The notes beneath the pieces are model-generated. The model saw only the letters and a list, made by a program, of their open reading frames with translations. It ran no database searches and was not told where the DNA came from. A program made the position numbers and the translations under genes. From the NCBI GenBank assembly GCA_026419115.1, contig JAOAAA010000025.1, positions 1-35,791 of the forward strand: a DNA stretch of 35,791 nt. The letters are read 5' to 3'. Below are positions 25,301 through 33,569 of the stretch, one piece after another. This DNA is from Gemmataceae bacterium. GTDB taxonomy: Bacteria > Planctomycetota > Planctomycetia > Gemmatales > Gemmataceae. The number at the start of each line of letters is the position of its first letter. Positions within the stretch are counted from its first letter, which is position 1.

Positions 25301-26671
25301 ATGACTTCAATCAACATGGCGATTTCTCCGATGAATTTTCCGAGACTTTCCTTATTTGTTGCGGGGGACATCCAAGATCAGATTTCTAAACCAGAAATTT
25401 GGCAACTCCTTGTGGAGAATGGCTTTGTTCATCGAACAACAGTCCAAGCCGTGGGTTTCTGTCGTGATTTGAAAACCAATTCTCTCGTCGTTGTACTTCC
25501 AAAAGCATTTGGCATTCTCAACCGTGAAGAGCTTCAAAAACCTCGGAATAAAATCGATCAAACCTATTTGCTTGTGCGGATCTTTAATAAGATTCACCGA
25601 CAAACGAATTTATCCACCCAGTTGATCGCTTCCAACAAACCCCTCCCACAAACCTTGAGTGGTTATGACCCCATCCTTGATTCGTTCGAGGCCGCTTTAA
25701 AGCTCGTCCAAGAATTTCAATCCCAAGGATTCTATTTCCGCAAAGTTCGAAAATCTTTTCGAGATGCTCATAGTTATCCCATCAATTGGGCTAAAACTCT
25801 CAAGCAGAGTAACCCCTCTCTTCAAGATGACGAGATTTTTCTCGCTTCCTCGGTTCATATTGGCAAGCGATTGACGTTAGCTCATCAACTATCAGAACTG
25901 CACGTCAGAACCTTGAGAGAAATCTATGATTTGATTGGTCTACGCTTTCCTGATGAAGGATTTGAAAAAATCGGCACACAACCTCTTTCACGAACTCCTA
26001 TTTCGCGGATATTTAATTTGATTGAACAACTCAGCCATGAAATCTACGATGACCGAGGCCAATTTCTATTAAGGGCCATTCGTGCCTATTTAGGAGCTGG
26101 TCAATCCAAGTATTCTCGAGCAACAGAAACTAATCCCCTGCTCGTTTACTCTGCCAACTTTGAGAATATTTGGGAGCATCTGCTCCGCGATCAATTTGGA
26201 AAATCTGTGCCTGTCCCTTCTTGTGGGCAATGGTTCCCTTATCCTGCGGAAACTCCTACCGTTGGTATTCAGCCCAAACTGGACGGATACTGTTCTTTGG
26301 AACGATTCGGAATTATCTTTGATGCAAAAGATTATCAGCTGACCAATCAGGAGAAATGGATCGGCTCAGCCTCCGATCACTATAAACAGATTATCTACCG
26401 CTCGCTTCTTGAGAGACAAAATCCGCAGACCTACTACTTTAACATTCTGATGTTCCCGACTGTTCAAACCAATAACCTTTTTGAGATTCGAGGAGGACAT
26501 TGTTGGCCTAGCATTCCACAGTCGATTGTTTTTGAAGTCGCTGTTGATTATGAAAAGGTCGTTCGGTCTTGGTTGGGAGAAATTTATCTGGATAAAAAAA
26601 AGGAACTATTCAACCTGATTCAAAACATTCAGGTATTTCAAGCCAGATTGCTCGGGACTCAAGTTACATGA
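25301..26671 (+). CDS. LlaJI/McrC-like restriction endonuclease subunit
   Basis: A 456-residue nuclease partner of the McrB-like motor. Residues about 15-300 match the general pattern of LlaJI-type proteins (DUF/RE_LlaJI family, recalled from memory): LVVVLPKAFGILNREEL, then long alpha-helical stretches and ANFENIWEHLLRDQFG. A PD-(D/E)xK active site is visible: Asp328 in PKLDGYCSL and D341-A-K343 in IIFDAKDYQ, with the following HYKQIIYRSLLE helix, the usual QxxxY-like position. Codon choice and AT-richness agree with the two upstream genes. The start is ATG 25301, 4 bp after the motor gene stop; Met6 and Met12 are alternatives. With only one methyltransferase in the unit, the recognition site may be palindromic or hemi-methyl tolerant; this is inference. 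Strict McrC is less likely because of length and N-terminal layout. Confidence 0.85.
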   Translation: MTSINMAISPMNFPRLSLFVAGDIQDQISKPEIWQLLVENGFVHRTTVQAVGFCRDLKTNSLVVVLPKAFGILNREELQKPRNKIDQTYLLVRIFNKIHRQTNLSTQLIASNKPLPQTLSGYDPILDSFEAALKLVQEFQSQGFYFRKVRKSFRDAHSYPINWAKTLKQSNPSLQDDEIFLASSVHIGKRLTLAHQLSELHVRTLREIYDLIGLRFPDEGFEKIGTQPLSRTPISRIFNLIEQLSHEIYDDRGQFLLRAIRAYLGAGQSKYSRATETNPLLVYSANFENIWEHLLRDQFGKSVPVPSCGQWFPYPAETPTVGIQPKLDGYCSLERFGIIFDAKDYQLTNQEKWIGSASDHYKQIIYRSLLERQNPQTYYFNILMFPTVQTNNLFEIRGGHCWPSIPQSIVFEVAVDYEKVVRSWLGEIYLDKKKELFNLIQNIQVFQARLLGTQVT

Positions 26672-26921
26672 GAAATGGCCCTGTGCTCCCAAAAACTTAG
26701 CTCTGCACTCAGAATTACTATGACAGGCATTGTGAGATCGTAAACTCTTTTTTCATTGATACTTGTGAAAAAATGCAGTCCTGAGCTGATCAACACGGAC
26801 TGTTCTCCCGATCGAATTATGAGAAAATAATCTGATTTTTTGACTACTTTTTTCTTGCAATCGTCCAAAACATCTGATTTAATCGCGGTATTCTTACCTC
26901 ATTTTCTCTGGAGTCTTTCCA
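26672..26921. other. Gap between nuclease and DUF1559 genes
   Basis: An AT-rich 250 bp. CAGTCC and GGACTG (near 26777-26803) form a weak inverted repeat with a 15-nt loop. No T-run terminator and no clear promoter could be identified. Base composition shifts back toward the host average at the DUF1559 gene. Confidence 0.4.
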
Positions 26922-27860
26922 ATGTTCTCCTGGTTCAATGTGAAGACAACTCAGCAAAAGGGCTTTACGCTCATCGAGTTGCTGGTGGTGATTGCGATCA
27001 TCGCCATCCTCATCGGGTTATTGTTACCTGCAGTGCAAAAGGTCCGAGAAGCGGCCAACAAAGCACGCTGCTCCAACAACCTCAAACAGATTGGTGTGGG
27101 CATTCACAACTTTGAAAGTGCCATCGGTGTGATTCCCACTAACCAAAATCCGAACGTTTTTGGTTACGGTGACGGCAACAACTCTTGGAGCTGGATGGTT
27201 CATCTTCTCCCGTACATCGAACAAGATGCCTTGTTCAACCTGACTGGTATCCCAACCAACACCACGGGATTCGCCTTTAATGCGGTCCCGCAGGTGAGCC
27301 AAACGGAAATCAAAACCTACCGTTGCCCAAGCGATAACAGCTCCCCTTGGTTGAGCACCAACCGAGCTAACGGTTCTGCGAGTGGTTCGACCTTGTCGAG
27401 CTACAAAGGGGTGACTGGTTCCAACTGGGCTTGGGGTTCCTGGCCGAACGTCGGTCCTTCGGGCAACAACAACGGTCTGGATGTGGGGGATGGAGTGTTC
27501 TGGCGTGCGGATAGCTCGAATAAATCTTTGACGATCGCAGGGATTCAAGACGGTTCCAGCAACACCTTCATGGTGGGTGAAGACATCGGTCAACTGAACG
27601 TTCACTGCGGTTGGCAACGATCGAACTATGCAGTGGGTACCTGTGCGATTCCGCTCAACAACGGTCTACGTTCGGGTCAACCCGGCTTCAACAACCCAGG
27701 GGATTGGCCGAACCTTTACTCATTCCGAAGCCGTCACCCCAGTGGAGCCCAGTTCCTGCTGGGTGATGGTGGTGTGCGATTTGTTCGCGACAGCATCGAT
27801 CTGGCTACCTACCGAGCCATGGCAACCCGAGCCGGTGGCGAAACCTTGTTCATCAACTGA
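26922..27860 (+). CDS. DUF1559 prepilin-type protein
   Basis: A 312-residue member of the DUF1559 family, massively expanded in planctomycetes. The N-terminus holds a type IV prepilin/pseudopilin signal: KGFTLIELLVVIAIIAILIG (about 13-32), cleaved by prepilin peptidase between Gly and Phe. Then come the family blocks LLPAVQKVREAANKARCSNN, LKQIGVGIHNFESA, WSWMVHLLPYIEQ, YRCPSDN, and the C-terminal SFRSRHPSGAQFLLGDGGVR (the H-x-G..hhhxDG signature). It would be exported and assembled as a pseudopilin-like surface protein; its real role is unknown. It has no functional link to the restriction genes on either side, and is visibly more GC-rich than they are, so it is probably host material lodged between two acquired modules. 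A strong terminator follows. Confidence 0.95.
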   Translation: MFSWFNVKTTQQKGFTLIELLVVIAIIAILIGLLLPAVQKVREAANKARCSNNLKQIGVGIHNFESAIGVIPTNQNPNVFGYGDGNNSWSWMVHLLPYIEQDALFNLTGIPTNTTGFAFNAVPQVSQTEIKTYRCPSDNSSPWLSTNRANGSASGSTLSSYKGVTGSNWAWGSWPNVGPSGNNNGLDVGDGVFWRADSSNKSLTIAGIQDGSSNTFMVGEDIGQLNVHCGWQRSNYAVGTCAIPLNNGLRSGQPGFNNPGDWPNLYSFRSRHPSGAQFLLGDGGVRFVRDSIDLATYRAMATRAGGETLFIN

Positions 27861-27902
27861 TAACAATCTAGAAAGAATTGAATCAATCGATTCGATCCCG
27901 AG

Positions 27903-27937
27903 TAAGGTCATCCGAAATGGATGGCCTTATTTTTTTT
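27903..27937 (+). terminator. Rho-independent terminator of the DUF1559 gene
   Basis: AAGGTCATCC (27904-27913), 5-nt loop, GGATGGCCTT (27919-27928) form a 10-bp stem with one G-U pair, extendable by T-A, followed by ATTTTTTTT (27929-27937). It is 43 bp after the stop codon. The stem and T-run are textbook, and it isolates the pilin gene from the helicase module. Confidence 0.9.
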
Positions 27938-27990
27938 CAGAAATGAAACAAAAAAGAGTAGTCAAGAATGAACGCAGAAACCAAAGAAAA

Positions 27991-28185
27991 GACTGGCCCG
28001 AGAGGGACTCGAACCACCACGGAAAACACCAAAGAATACACAGATTTTGAGCGAAACAATGCAAAATCCAACGCACTGTTCCCAATCCCCTCTGATCTTG
28101 TGGAGACTATCGCTCGTTGGGCAGGTCTGCCCGAAGCAATCAAGGTATCCATGCGATGGTAAAAAGCATCCCTGAGAAAACTTGA
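27991..28185 (+). pseudogene. Decayed integrase-tail relic beside a tRNA 3'-end-like sequence
   Basis: The reverse complement of 27994-28014 reads like the T-loop, T-stem and acceptor strand of a tRNA (GTTCGAGTCCCTCTCGGGCCA), but no other tRNA part is present. On the plus strand the same DNA encodes GPRGTRTTTENT, then SDLVETIARWAGLPEAIK. After a one-base frame shift near 28145 it continues IHAMVKSIPEKT and stops at 28183-28185. This resembles the C-terminal tail (GTRTRT... DL..ll..W..LPe.iraGI.AMV) that I recall on planctomycete tyrosine recombinases and stray fragments of them. If so, it is the scar of an integration event at a tRNA. The family match is from memory and needs a search. Confidence 0.45.
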
Positions 28186-28290
28186 ACAACCCAAAAACCA
28201 TACGAATCGCCCTTCAAAATTTCGTTCTGATTGAATATATGGTTTTGTCAACTATTCTGATCGGACAATTGGAATCGCGGCAATTCCCCC

Positions 28291-28379
28291 TTGATAATCA
28301 AAGCTCACAAGTTCACAAACTATTTTTATCAAAGCAATTTGATATAACTTTTAACAAATAAACTGATTGATATAAGGAG
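28291..28379 (+). promoter_or_regulatory. Operator-like dyads and ribosome site before the helicase gene
   Basis: A perfect dyad TATCAAA-GCAA-TTTGATA spans 28327-28344, and a second smaller one, TTGAT-A-ATCAA, lies at 28291-28301; both use the word ATCAAA/TTTGAT. The right arm overlaps a possible -10 (TATAAC, 28343-28348), as expected for a repressor site. A strong ribosome site AAGGAG at 28374-28379 sits 6 bp before a TTG codon (28386) and decides that start. Confidence 0.5.
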
Positions 28380-28385
28380 CCCATC

Positions 28386-31300
28386 TTGAACATTTTTGAT
28401 TTCAGGTCCAATCTAATCGCGGACTACGCTTCGTTTACTCAAGGTTTCCTCACAATAAAAGATGAACGGATAAAGAAATTCGTTCAATCTCAGATCGATC
28501 AGCAAGTACTATGGCCCGAGCCGCTTGTACAATTGAATCCTTCGTTTGCTGAGGGAGAATCGGTCGAGAGGTTGGTGAGTAAGGGAATTCTTCATCCGAT
28601 ATGTGATCAGATTTTTCGAATCAAATCAGAAAAGAATCCCCGAGGCACCACTCTGAAACTTCATCGGCATCAAGAAGAAGCCATTTTCATAGCCAAAAAG
28701 AAACTTCCTTATGTGGTCACCACAGGGACAGGTTCAGGGAAAAGCCTTTGTTATATTATCCCGATTGTTGATTATGTGCTCAACTCACCAACAAAGAAAA
28801 CGATCAAAGCAATCGTGGTCTATCCCATGAATGCGTTGGCGAACAGCCAATTAAATGAACTCAACAAATTCTTGACGATTGGTTTTCCGAACGGAAAAAG
28901 CCCCATTACTTATGCCCGATATACGGGTCAAGAGAATGAGGAAGACCGAAAGAAAATCATTGAAAATCCGCCAGATATTCTGCTCACGAATTATGTGATG
29001 CTCGAACTCATCCTGACTCGCCCGAAAGATGCGGCCCTAGTAAGAGCTGCACAGGGCTTGCAATTCTTAGTCTTTGATGAGATGCATACTTATCGAGGTC
29101 GGCAAGGAGCTGATGTGGCGTTATTAATCCGACGAGTTCGCGAGGCCACTCATTCGCATTCGGTTCAGTGTGTTGGAACATCGGCCACCTTGAGTACGGA
29201 AGGGAAACATCAGGAGCGGCAGCAACTGATTGCCGAAGTGGCCAGCCAGCTTTTTGGAACAAATGTTTTACCAGAGAATGTTATCAGTGAAACACTCAAA
29301 CGAATTACCCGAATTTTTCCCACAGACGATGCCTCATTGGGAGCCGCACTGCGAAGCTACCTCGAACAGAATAATTTTTCCCAACCGATCTCATTTGAAG
29401 AACTACAAACTAATCCTTTCTATTCCTGGATAGAAACCAAATTTGGAATAACTGTGGACGAAGAACAAAGGTTAGTTCGTGCCAAACCAATCACAATACA
29501 AGAAGCCGCTTCACAACTCAGCCAGCAAACAGGATTAGCCATTGAAACATGCCAGGATTCGATTCAAAAAGGCCTTTTGGCAGGTTATCAAACTCGAAAT
29601 CCGATAACGAACCGGCCGGCTCTGGCTTTTCGGTTGCATCAGTTCATTAGCCGAGGGGATACGGTTTACACCAACCTGAAGATGGAAAAGGAGCGGGAAT
29701 TCACGATTAATCGACAACAATTTGTCCCTGGAAGTGACAAGACCGAGATTTGGCTTCCACTCGTGTTTTGTCGCGAATGTGGTCAAGAATACTTTTGTGT
29801 TAGGAAGCGTGAAGATGACCAAGGTTCTTACTTAGAGTATCGTGATCTTAACGATCGTGATCCGGATAATAGCGAACTGGGTTTCCTTTACCTGAATACT
29901 GAAGACCCATGGAAAGACGAAAGCATCGATTTTTTGAGAAAACGATTACCTGAAGATTGGATTGAGGAACATCCACGGTTAGGCGAACGAATTAAGAAAA
30001 CATATCAAAAATTTTTGCCAAGGCCGATGTGGGTGCATTTGAATGGAAAAATCTCTAACCCTGCAGAAAAAGAGGGGGCCATACAGGTCCATTTTATTCC
30101 AGCCCCATTTCGATTTTGCCTGTGTTGTGGTGTGACTTACAATGCACGTCAAACATCCGATTTTGGGAAATTGTCAGCCCTAGGAATGGAAGGGAGAAGC
30201 ACAGCCATTTCGGTCTTGAGCCTTTCGGTTATGAAGCAACTCCGAAAGAGTGACCTTCCTCATGAGACACAAAAACTATTGAGTTTCACTGACAATCGTC
30301 AAGATGCTTCATTGCAAGCGGGTCACTTCAACGATTTTGTGGAGATAGGTATTATTCGGGGAGCCCTTTACTCGGCGGTCCAGAAAGCGGGCACGGCAGG
30401 TATTCGGCACGATGTCTTAACTCAAAAAGTCTTCGATGCGCTCAACCTGCCGTTTGAGGCTTTTGCAAGTAATCCTGAGGCACGCTTCCAGGGCAAAATC
30501 GATATCGAACGTGCTTTCAGGAATGTTCTTGGTTATCGCCTTTATCGAGATTTACGTCGTGGTTGGCGAATCACTTCACCCAATTTAGAACAATGTGGGC
30601 TATTAGAAATTCAATATCCCGCCCTTGAGGAACTATCTCAAGCCGATGATGTTTGGCAAAACGCTCATCCACTCCTGGCTCAGGCAAGTCCTGAGAAGAG
30701 GGCCTATGTTGCCAAAGTTTTATTGGATTACATGCGACGAGAACTTGCCATCAAAGTCGATTATCTTGAACCGAAATTCCAGGATGCGATCATTCAACAA
30801 AGTAATCAACGACTCATCGAGCCTTGGGCCATTGATGAAAACGAAGCAGGGACATTGGATTGTTCAACTGTAGTTTTCCCTTGCTCGAGGTGGGAAAATT
30901 CTTCTAGAAATGTATTCATCTCGGGGAGGGGTGGTTTTGGCATATTTCTAAACAGGGAACTCAGGGAACAAAGTGCTATCTCAATTTCGGATCGGGAACA
31001 AATCATTGCCGACCTATTGAAAGTTCTTAAATTGGGTGGCATTGTGGAAGAGGTTATTCTGCCTTACTCACCCAAAGCCCAAACAGCTAAACCCCCAATC
31101 GGTTATCAGGTTGTTGCCGATTCACTTCTGTGGGTCTTGGGAGAGGGTACTAAGGCCTTTCACGATCCCATACGAGTCCCGCGTTCCTCTGCGATGGGGG
31201 GCCGGACGAATCCGTTCTTTATTGATTTTTATCGCAATGCTGCTTCGACGCTGCATAAACTTTATGCCAAAGAACACACAGCCCAAGTCCCCTATGAGGA

Positions 31301-33569
31301 ACGCATAAAACGCGAGAAAGACTTCCGAAATGCCACACTACCAATTTTGTATTGCTCGCCAACCATGGAGCTGGGCATTGATATTTCGGACTTGAACATA
31401 GTCAATTTGCGGAACGTTCCCCCGACCCCTGCGAATTACGCGCAACGGAGTGGACGAGCGGGACGAAGTGGACAACCGGCGATGGTGATTTCATATTGTT
31501 CCACAGGGAGTTCTCATGACCAATGGTTTTTCCGACGCCCTCATTTGATGGTAACCGGTGCGGTCAATCCCCCTCAGATTGATTTGGCAAACGAGGACCT
31601 GATTCGGGCCCATGTTCAGGCAATTTGGTTAAGTGAAACGGGATTGGATTTAAAAAAATCGCTGGGAGAATTACTCGAACTGAAGTTGGGCAATCCTGAG
31701 CTGGCGTTACCCCCATCCGTGCGAATCGCTTTAAACAACTCCGATGTTACCACCCGTGCGAAGCAAAAAGCCGAACGGGTCTTGGCCGATATTATTCCCA
31801 AATGTAAGGCGGCAGGTTGGTATGGGGAAATGTGGCTTGACAATGTTTTGAAACAGGCATCACTCAAATTTGATGAAGCATGTAATCGTTGGCGGGGACT
31901 TTATCGGGCGGCTTGCAAACAACAAGAAAAGCAAAACGAGATTGTGCTGGATCAAGCCCGAGATCAGAGAGACAAAGAGCAGGCGGCTCGGCTGCGACGG
32001 GAGGCGGAACAGCAACTGCGGCTATTAACCGAAAGCGATGACGTGGCTCAGAATGATTTTTATAGTTACCGTTACTTTGCCTCCGAGGGATTTTTACCAG
32101 GCTATAACTTCCCACGTTTACCCTTGTCGGCTTTTATTCCGGCTCGAAAAACTAAGCAGCGGGAGGAGTATTTGTCGCGGCCGCGATTCTTGGCGATTTC
32201 CGAATTTGGTCCTCGAGCGATTGTTTATCATGAGGGGTCTCGGTACGAAATCAATCAAGTGATCTTAGCTATTGAGGAAGATGAAATCACCACAACAAAA
32301 GCGAAACGATGCGATTTTTGTGGGTATCTTCATCCTTTAATGGCAGATGAGAAATTTGATACTTGCCAAAAATGTAATTTACCTCTTTCTCGGGTTTTTG
32401 ATAATCTTTTACGTTTGCAAAACGTTTCAACCCGTCGCAAAGATCGGATCAATTGCGATGAAGAAGAACGCCAAAAACTAGGCTATGAAATTCAGACCGC
32501 AATTCGTTTTGCCGAGAAAGACGGGAAACTGATCCGACAGGTCTCGCATTTGGTTGAAGGAGGCCAAACCATGGCTCGTTTGGTTTATGGTCGGGCAGCG
32601 ACCCTTTGGCGAATCAATCTGGGGTGGCGGCGGCGATCGCCAGACAGTCCCTTGGGTTTTATCTTGGATGAGGAACGAGGATACTGGAAGAAAGAAAATT
32701 CTGACGACGATAACGACAATGATGACCCGATGTCAAACCGTTTGAAACGTGTGATTCCTTATGTTGAAGATCATCGGAATTGTTTGTTATTTGAGATCGA
32801 AGAATCTTTGAGTTTGGAACAGTTTCTCTCTTTAGAATCGGCTCTCAAAATGGCAATTCAATTGTGTTATCAACTTGAGGAGAACGAACTTGCCACCGAG
32901 CTTCTTCCGGATAGTCGATCACCGAAATCCATCCTTCTTTATGAAGCGGCCGAGGGAGGAGCTGGGGTTTTGCGACAATTGTTGGAGGTGCCTTATGCCT
33001 TCGCTAATGTTGCCAAAAGGGCGCTTGAAATCTGTCATTTCGATCCTCACACTGGAGAAAATCGTAAGAGAGCGTCCCGGGCTACCGAAGATTGCGAAGC
33101 GGCCTGCTACGATTGTTTAATGCACTATGGAAATCAGAGAATTCACCGTTACTTGGATCGACATCAGATCAAAGATTTTCTTTTACGTTTGACACGATGC
33201 CAAGGGGAATTCTCCTCGATGGGTGACTCTCGAAGTTCCCATTTAGATCAATTGATGCGTTTATGTGATTCTCAGCTCGAAAAGAATTGGCTGGAATTTC
33301 TTGAGATGAATAAGTGTCGTTTACCTGACGAAGCTCAAAAACTTATTGAATCGTGTCAGACTCGCTGCGACTTCTTTTATCAGGATCATAACGCTGTGAT
33401 TTATGTTGATGGACCTGTGCATGATTATCCAGAACGTCATCAACGTGATGTTGAGAAAACGGAAGCCCTTGAGGATCATGGGTTTCTTGTGGTTCGATTT
33501 CATCATTCCGAAAATTGGATGACCATTGTCGAGCGATATCCGCAACTCTTTGGGAGAAAATCGGGATGA
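28386..33569 (+). CDS. Giant DEAD-box helicase / DUF1998 (MZB) / PD-(D/E)xK nuclease fusion
   Basis: A 1727-residue protein starting with TTG. Helicase lobe 1 has LHRHQEEAI (about 92-100), Walker A TGTGSGKS (113-120), DEMHTYRGRQGADV (231-244, like MrfA/Hrq1-type helicases), and SAT (267-269). A long insert (about 300-960) carries CxxC knuckles at about 462 (CRECGQEYFC) and 578 (FCLCCGVTYN). Lobe 2 has LGIDISDLNIVNLRN and the QRSGRAGR arginine-finger motif near 995-1030. A further zinc ribbon lies near 1309-1334 (CDFCGYLHP, CQKCNLP). The DUF1998/MZB end has LYEAAEGGAGVLRQL (about 1518) and CEAACYDCLMHYGNQ (about 1570). The last 110 residues have the DUF559/Vsr-like nuclease pattern DFFYQDH, IYVDGPVHD, RD..K, GFLVVRFHH. 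It overlaps the next gene by 4 bp. It is probably an antiviral DNA translocase-nuclease like DrmA/DrmB or DruE. Confidence 0.88.
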   Translation: MNIFDFRSNLIADYASFTQGFLTIKDERIKKFVQSQIDQQVLWPEPLVQLNPSFAEGESVERLVSKGILHPICDQIFRIKSEKNPRGTTLKLHRHQEEAIFIAKKKLPYVVTTGTGSGKSLCYIIPIVDYVLNSPTKKTIKAIVVYPMNALANSQLNELNKFLTIGFPNGKSPITYARYTGQENEEDRKKIIENPPDILLTNYVMLELILTRPKDAALVRAAQGLQFLVFDEMHTYRGRQGADVALLIRRVREATHSHSVQCVGTSATLSTEGKHQERQQLIAEVASQLFGTNVLPENVISETLKRITRIFPTDDASLGAALRSYLEQNNFSQPISFEELQTNPFYSWIETKFGITVDEEQRLVRAKPITIQEAASQLSQQTGLAIETCQDSIQKGLLAGYQTRNPITNRPALAFRLHQFISRGDTVYTNLKMEKEREFTINRQQFVPGSDKTEIWLPLVFCRECGQEYFCVRKREDDQGSYLEYRDLNDRDPDNSELGFLYLNTEDPWKDESIDFLRKRLPEDWIEEHPRLGERIKKTYQKFLPRPMWVHLNGKISNPAEKEGAIQVHFIPAPFRFCLCCGVTYNARQTSDFGKLSALGMEGRSTAISVLSLSVMKQLRKSDLPHETQKLLSFTDNRQDASLQAGHFNDFVEIGIIRGALYSAVQKAGTAGIRHDVLTQKVFDALNLPFEAFASNPEARFQGKIDIERAFRNVLGYRLYRDLRRGWRITSPNLEQCGLLEIQYPALEELSQADDVWQNAHPLLAQASPEKRAYVAKVLLDYMRRELAIKVDYLEPKFQDAIIQQSNQRLIEPWAIDENEAGTLDCSTVVFPCSRWENSSRNVFISGRGGFGIFLNRELREQSAISISDREQIIADLLKVLKLGGIVEEVILPYSPKAQTAKPPIGYQVVADSLLWVLGEGTKAFHDPIRVPRSSAMGGRTNPFFIDFYRNAASTLHKLYAKEHTAQVPYEERIKREKDFRNATLPILYCSPTMELGIDISDLNIVNLRNVPPTPANYAQRSGRAGRSGQPAMVISYCSTGSSHDQWFFRRPHLMVTGAVNPPQIDLANEDLIRAHVQAIWLSETGLDLKKSLGELLELKLGNPELALPPSVRIALNNSDVTTRAKQKAERVLADIIPKCKAAGWYGEMWLDNVLKQASLKFDEACNRWRGLYRAACKQQEKQNEIVLDQARDQRDKEQAARLRREAEQQLRLLTESDDVAQNDFYSYRYFASEGFLPGYNFPRLPLSAFIPARKTKQREEYLSRPRFLAISEFGPRAIVYHEGSRYEINQVILAIEEDEITTTKAKRCDFCGYLHPLMADEKFDTCQKCNLPLSRVFDNLLRLQNVSTRRKDRINCDEEERQKLGYEIQTAIRFAEKDGKLIRQVSHLVEGGQTMARLVYGRAATLWRINLGWRRRSPDSPLGFILDEERGYWKKENSDDDNDNDDPMSNRLKRVIPYVEDHRNCLLFEIEESLSLEQFLSLESALKMAIQLCYQLEENELATELLPDSRSPKSILLYEAAEGGAGVLRQLLEVPYAFANVAKRALEICHFDPHTGENRKRASRATEDCEAACYDCLMHYGNQRIHRYLDRHQIKDFLLRLTRCQGEFSSMGDSRSSHLDQLMRLCDSQLEKNWLEFLEMNKCRLPDEAQKLIESCQTRCDFFYQDHNAVIYVDGPVHDYPERHQRDVEKTEALEDHGFLVVRFHHSENWMTIVERYPQLFGRKSG

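Noticed and set aside
27994-28014. A complete tRNA gene on the minus strand
   Set aside because: Only the T-loop and acceptor-like 3' part is present. No anticodon arm, D arm or matching 5' acceptor strand was found, and the T-stem pairs imperfectly.
27968-28162. A genuine 64-residue protein gene
   Set aside because: It starts in tRNA-like and repeat-like sequence, and the family-like tail continues only after a frame shift, so it is treated as a relic.
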